From Bacteroidota bacterium (GTDB lineage: Bacteria; Bacteroidota; Bacteroidia; Flavobacteriales_F; PHOS-HE28): a stretch of 7,957 nucleotides of DNA. The stretch is from contig JAEZAU010000033.1 in the NCBI GenBank assembly GCA_023430325.1, forward strand, positions 1 through 7,957, read 5' to 3'. A model generated the notes under the pieces. The model made no database searches, was not told the DNA's origin, and was given only the letters and a program-made list of their open reading frames with translations. The position numbers and the translations under genes were made by a program. Positions within the stretch are counted from its first letter, which is position 1, and the number at the start of each line of letters is the position of its first letter. Positions 5,030 to 7,957 of the stretch are shown here, in pieces.

Positions 5030-5465
5030 GCTCGGTCTCCAAAAAGGTCTGGCGCAGATCGTAGATGATGCCTAGGCTCACCGCCAGGCCGCCCATGCCT
5101 TGCTCGAACATCTGCCAGAGCACATCGGCCATAACGTGCATCATGCCTGCTTTCGCGAAGGACATGCCCAGCACGAAGATCACCAGATACACGAAGAAGC
5201 CACCTGCCGCACCGATCAATGTGGAGTAGAACGGGAACGCACCTTTCAGGGAGATCCACTCGTACTGGATCGCTTTATGGACGGCAAGCGTGAAGGCCAG
5301 GCCAATGACCAGATAGATCAATGCGGCGAGGCAGAAATACAGCGAGAGCGGAATGGTCAATTCCTGCAGATCGTTGAGCGCCACCCCGTGCCAGAGGTAG
5401 GAAAGGCCGAACATGACTGCTGACGAGATCAACCATGGAGCCAGTATATATCGCTTCAACAACAT
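5019..5465 (-). CDS. Small integral membrane protein, unknown function (148 aa)
   Basis: Four hydrophobic segments are visible at about residues 8-28, 36-62, 79-102 and 121-136, so it is probably a four-helix inner-membrane protein. The first loop carries 'YLWHGVALNDL', a W-H-G...D pattern that, from memory, recurs in small uncharacterised membrane proteins of Bacteroidota. I cannot assign a family with confidence. It lies 89 bp upstream of the beta-helix gene on the same strand, so the two may be co-transcribed, though the gap is wide enough for a separate promoter. It is divergent from the lipoprotein gene at 5550. Confidence 0.75.
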   Translation of the reverse strand: MLLKRYILAPWLISSAVMFGLSYLWHGVALNDLQELTIPLSLYFCLAALIYLVIGLAFTLAVHKAIQYEWISLKGAFPFYSTLIGAAGGFFVYLVIFVLGMSFAKAGMMHVMADVLWQMFEQGMGGLAVSLGIIYDLRQTFLETEQGS

Positions 5466-5549
5466 GCTCTTGAAGGCCCGAAAGTTAATACCCCCGGGCA
5501 GCGCAAGTAGTGACGTTCGTCGTCCTCAAAGCGTAATTTGCACACCGGA
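5466..5549. promoter_or_regulatory. Divergent intergenic region with promoter-like elements
   Basis: These 84 bp must hold the promoters of two divergent genes. On the minus strand TTG, 16 bases, then TAACTTTC comes close to the Bacteroidota -33/-7 pattern (last G changed to C). On the plus strand TAATTTGC at 5534-5541 resembles a -7 element with one spacer base missing, only 8 bp before the lipoprotein ATG. Both matches are imperfect. Confidence 0.3.
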
Positions 5550-7154
5550 ATGTCGCGATCGAAGATCTTTTTGCGGTCGATCTACGCACTTTTGCTTGCG
5601 GGGTCGCTGGCCGCATGCCGAAAGGAAAAGCCCGCCCAGTGGGAAATCGATGTGCTCGGCCCGCTGATCAAGACCACGTTCACACTTGGCGACCTGCTCG
5701 CCGACAGCTTGACCACCGTGGATGGAAATGGCGCGATCACTTTGGTCTACTCCGATGAACTTTTCGCCTTGCGGCTGGACACGGTGCTCCAACGCCCTGA
5801 CACGAGCTTTTTCTATTCTTATGTATTGCCTGTGCCGGGGCCGTTGAATTTTCCCGCAGGAATAACACCGCTCGATCAGAACGATATCACCCGCTTCGAT
5901 CTGGGCGATGTTCAACTGCGCACACTCATCATCCGCGAAGGTTTTCTTGATCTTCAGTTGAAGAACATGATCGCAAGCGGCATCATCGGCACCTTCAGTC
6001 TGCCGGGTTCACAACTGCAGGGATCGCCTGCCTCCATGACGCTCACCACCGGCCCGGGAACACCCAGCCAACCCGCGATCTCCACAGGAACGCAGGATCT
6101 GGCAGGTGCTGTCTTCGATCTGCGTGGGCCTACGTTCGATGATGTGAACACCCTGGCCACGCATCTTACCGCACAGCTCGATCCCAACGGTAATGGAGCC
6201 ATTGTCACCGATCAGGACAGCATCATCACATCTGTTACGTACCGCGATCTTCTACCCCAATATGCGAAGGGATATTTCGGGCAGCGTACGGTGGAGATAG
6301 GGCCGGACAGCACGGAGCTCGATCTGTTCGATCGGATCGTGGATGGTGTTCTTGATCTGGACCAGGTGACACTTCGGGTGAAAGTGGAGAACGGTCTCGG
6401 AGCGGATTTTCAGGTCTATCTCCGGCAGTTCCGTGCAGAGAATACGCGCACCGGTGTATCGGTGGATATGGCGCATACCATCATGCAAGGACCGATGAAC
6501 CTGAGCCGTGCATTGGAGACCGGTGGAAGCTTCCAGCCCACGTTCTACGCGAACGAACTGGACAACAGCGACAGCAACATCGATCTGTTCCTGGAAACAC
6601 TTCCCGATCGGCTCACCTATGAGATCGATCTGGAGATGAACCCGCTTGGCGACATCAGCAACGGCAACGATTTTCTGTACTACGACAGCCGGGTGCGTGC
6701 GGAACTGGAAGTGGAGATCCCACTGAACATCATCGCCAGCAACCTCACGTTGGAGAACATCTTCGAACCCGATCTACCCGGCAGTGCGGAAGCCCATTCA
6801 CTGATCAACGGTGAGCTGAAGATCTTCGCCACCAACGGATTTCCATTTTCCGCCGGGCTCCTTATCGATATAGTGGACATTGATGGCAATGTTTGGAGCA
6901 GTCTTCCAGTGGAAGGAACGATCGCGTCGGGAATACTTGGCAGCGATCTCTTCGTGCAACAACCGGTCGACTCAAGGCTTGCCACCACGCTCACTGAAGA
7001 TCAGGTGAACATGCTGTACAACGGTGGAAGGTTCCGCATCCGCTCGGTCTTCAACACGGCCGATCAGACACAGCACATCCAGTTGCTGGATACCTACAAG
7101 TTGGATCTGCAGGTGACCGCCGGCGCACATTACCTGGTGAACAGGGATGAATAG
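5550..7154 (+). CDS. Large lipoprotein of unknown function (534 aa)
   Basis: The N-terminus has charged MSRSK, a hydrophobic core, and a lipobox LAAC with Cys23, so it is probably a lipidated envelope protein. 'RKEK' follows the Cys. The rest is long, acidic and apparently beta-rich with no domain I can name. It contains 'WEIDVLGPLIKTTFTLGDLL' near the mature start, a 'LQLKNMIASGIIGTFSLPG' stretch, and alternating hydrophobic strands such as 'IPLNIIASNLTLENIF'. The ATG at 5550 is preferred over the TTG at 5538 because it starts the signal peptide directly. The stop codon overlaps the next gene's start by 8 bp, so the two are translationally coupled. From this the protein probably works with the downstream envelope protein, perhaps at the outer membrane. 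Confidence 0.85.
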   Translation: MSRSKIFLRSIYALLLAGSLAACRKEKPAQWEIDVLGPLIKTTFTLGDLLADSLTTVDGNGAITLVYSDELFALRLDTVLQRPDTSFFYSYVLPVPGPLNFPAGITPLDQNDITRFDLGDVQLRTLIIREGFLDLQLKNMIASGIIGTFSLPGSQLQGSPASMTLTTGPGTPSQPAISTGTQDLAGAVFDLRGPTFDDVNTLATHLTAQLDPNGNGAIVTDQDSIITSVTYRDLLPQYAKGYFGQRTVEIGPDSTELDLFDRIVDGVLDLDQVTLRVKVENGLGADFQVYLRQFRAENTRTGVSVDMAHTIMQGPMNLSRALETGGSFQPTFYANELDNSDSNIDLFLETLPDRLTYEIDLEMNPLGDISNGNDFLYYDSRVRAELEVEIPLNIIASNLTLENIFEPDLPGSAEAHSLINGELKIFATNGFPFSAGLLIDIVDIDGNVWSSLPVEGTIASGILGSDLFVQQPVDSRLATTLTEDQVNMLYNGGRFRIRSVFNTADQTQHIQLLDTYKLDLQVTAGAHYLVNRDE

Positions 7155-7957
7155 AAGCCTCGTACTCTTCATCCTTCTATCGATCGGCGGCCTTTGCAAA
7201 GCGCAGCTCCATCTGTTGCCGCACGACAGCATTGTGGATCTGCCGATGGAGCGCCAGAACAGGATCGCGATCGAAGGCTGGGGAGACTACAACTCCAACG
7301 CGATCTTCAATGAACTGCCGTGGAACATCCATCTCGGTGGCTACATCGATCGGGATCTGCGCGGTCGTTCCCGTGACGAATTGAAAAGCCGCAACAGCGC
7401 AGGTTATGATCTCGGCACGCGCATCATCTGGACCGGCCGCGACAGTCTTTTCGGTATTGCGAATTTGCGTCCCGTACTTTCGATCGGTTACCGGAATCTG
7501 TTGGGCATGCGCTTCGCCCCGGACATCTACGAACTCACATTCTTCGGCAACAGGCATTTCGAAGATCGTACGGCTTCGATCGCTCCCAGTGCCCATACGC
7601 AGATGGCGTGGGAATTCTTCGGGTTCGGGGTGCAGGATGCGCGCAGCGGATCGAACGTGCAACTGCAGGTGGTGCGCGGCCGGCAGCTCAACGCAAGCGA
7701 GATCCGGACCGGAAGCATCTACACCGCACCGGATGGCCGCGTGATCGATGTCGGGATCGATGGCACTTATCACCAAAGCGATACCGCCGGCCTCGCCGAA
7801 GAACACACCAACGGCCTGGGTGCCGCGATCGCAGGTCAGTGGAATTTCAATGGGATCATCGGCGCACGGAAGTATCGTTTCTCACTGTCAGTGGATGATG
7901 CCGGCTTCATCCTCTGGAACGATAATTCCCTGCAGATCGAGCGGGACACCTCCATTG
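7147..7957 (+). CDS. Secreted/outer-membrane protein, N-terminal part (270 aa visible, runs off the window)
   Basis: The frame from ATG 7147 stays open to the window end (270 codons). The signal peptide is clear: MNRS, a hydrophobic core, then LCKAQ at residue 20. The mature part has alternating strands with many aromatic residues at strand ends (IAIEGWGDYNSNAIF, LPWNIHLGGYIDRDL, RPVLSIGYRNL, TFFGNRHFEDRT, GAAIAGQWNFNG, YRFSLSVDDAGFI), suggesting an outer-membrane beta-barrel. 'FGNRHFEDRTA', 'VQLQVVRGRQLNASEIRTGSIYTAPDG' and 'DDAGFILWN' resemble, from memory, DUF5723-type Bacteroidota proteins; this is not certain. The start overlaps the lipoprotein stop as ATGAATAG, so the two genes form an operon. 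The C-terminus is outside the window. Confidence 0.8.
   Translation, partial: MNRSLVLFILLSIGGLCKAQLHLLPHDSIVDLPMERQNRIAIEGWGDYNSNAIFNELPWNIHLGGYIDRDLRGRSRDELKSRNSAGYDLGTRIIWTGRDSLFGIANLRPVLSIGYRNLLGMRFAPDIYELTFFGNRHFEDRTASIAPSAHTQMAWEFFGFGVQDARSGSNVQLQVVRGRQLNASEIRTGSIYTAPDGRVIDVGIDGTYHQSDTAGLAEEHTNGLGAAIAGQWNFNGIIGARKYRFSLSVDDAGFILWNDNSLQIERDTSI

Noticed and set aside
4930..5259. 110-residue N-terminal extension of the beta-helix protein
   Set aside because: It is arginine- and histidine-rich, overlaps the membrane-protein gene in another frame, and precedes a clear signal peptide with its own AGGAG site.
7177..7806. 209-aa minus-strand frame over the last gene
   Set aside because: It is the antisense shadow of the open frame from 7147, which has a signal peptide, a coupled start and coherent strand-like sequence.

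Overview
The window looks like chromosomal DNA of a Bacteroidota bacterium, most likely in the order Flavobacteriales. Two proteins end in the C-terminal sorting domain of the type IX secretion system (T9SS: YPNP or FPNP start, GxY or TY core, basic end). Signal peptides end in 'AQ' after a hydrophobic stretch. One gene starts with a lipobox. TAnnTTTG-like promoter elements occur, as is usual for this phylum. The lineage is an inference from these traits; no rRNA or marker gene is present.

Layout. (1) 1-445 has no convincing gene. It holds the first copy of a structured repeat (about 21-266), a hairpin at 343-368, and the left arm of a 17-bp inverted repeat (402-418). (2) 446-2047 carries two minus-strand genes: a T9SS-secreted protein with an N-terminal 'NLIPNPGFEE' type domain, followed by a short secreted protein that looks like the head of a longer Flavobacteriales family. 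The right arm of the inverted repeat (2064-2080) and a possible gene remnant (2044-2208) lie just upstream. (3) 2190-2743 has no convincing gene. It holds the second repeat copy (2200-2450) and a C-rich palindromic tract with strong G-quadruplex potential on the minus strand. (4) 2744-3133 (+) encodes a DUF1801-type protein. (5) 3181-4929 and 5019-5465 (both minus) encode a T9SS-secreted beta-helix protein of the pectate-lyase superfamily and a small multi-pass membrane protein. (6) 5550-7154 (+) encodes a large unrecognised lipoprotein. It overlaps by 8 bp a second gene (7147 to beyond the window end) for a secreted protein, probably an outer-membrane beta-barrel of unknown function. These two form an operon divergent from the membrane-protein gene.

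The most interesting element is the repeat. A 146-bp block at 121-266 recurs at 2305-2450 with one mismatch, and its ends coincide within a few bases with a predicted multi-branched fold of five helices. Upstream of each block is a more diverged segment. There a hairpin keeps its pairing through a compensatory change and runs into a TACCTTTG promoter-like motif. No plus-strand gene precedes the terminator-like helix of the second copy. Each copy could therefore be a small RNA gene or a structured mobile or repetitive element. The two copies lie in direct orientation around the two secreted-protein genes, and a 17-bp inverted repeat lies inside them. The segment may therefore be a cassette, although no transposase or recombinase is visible.
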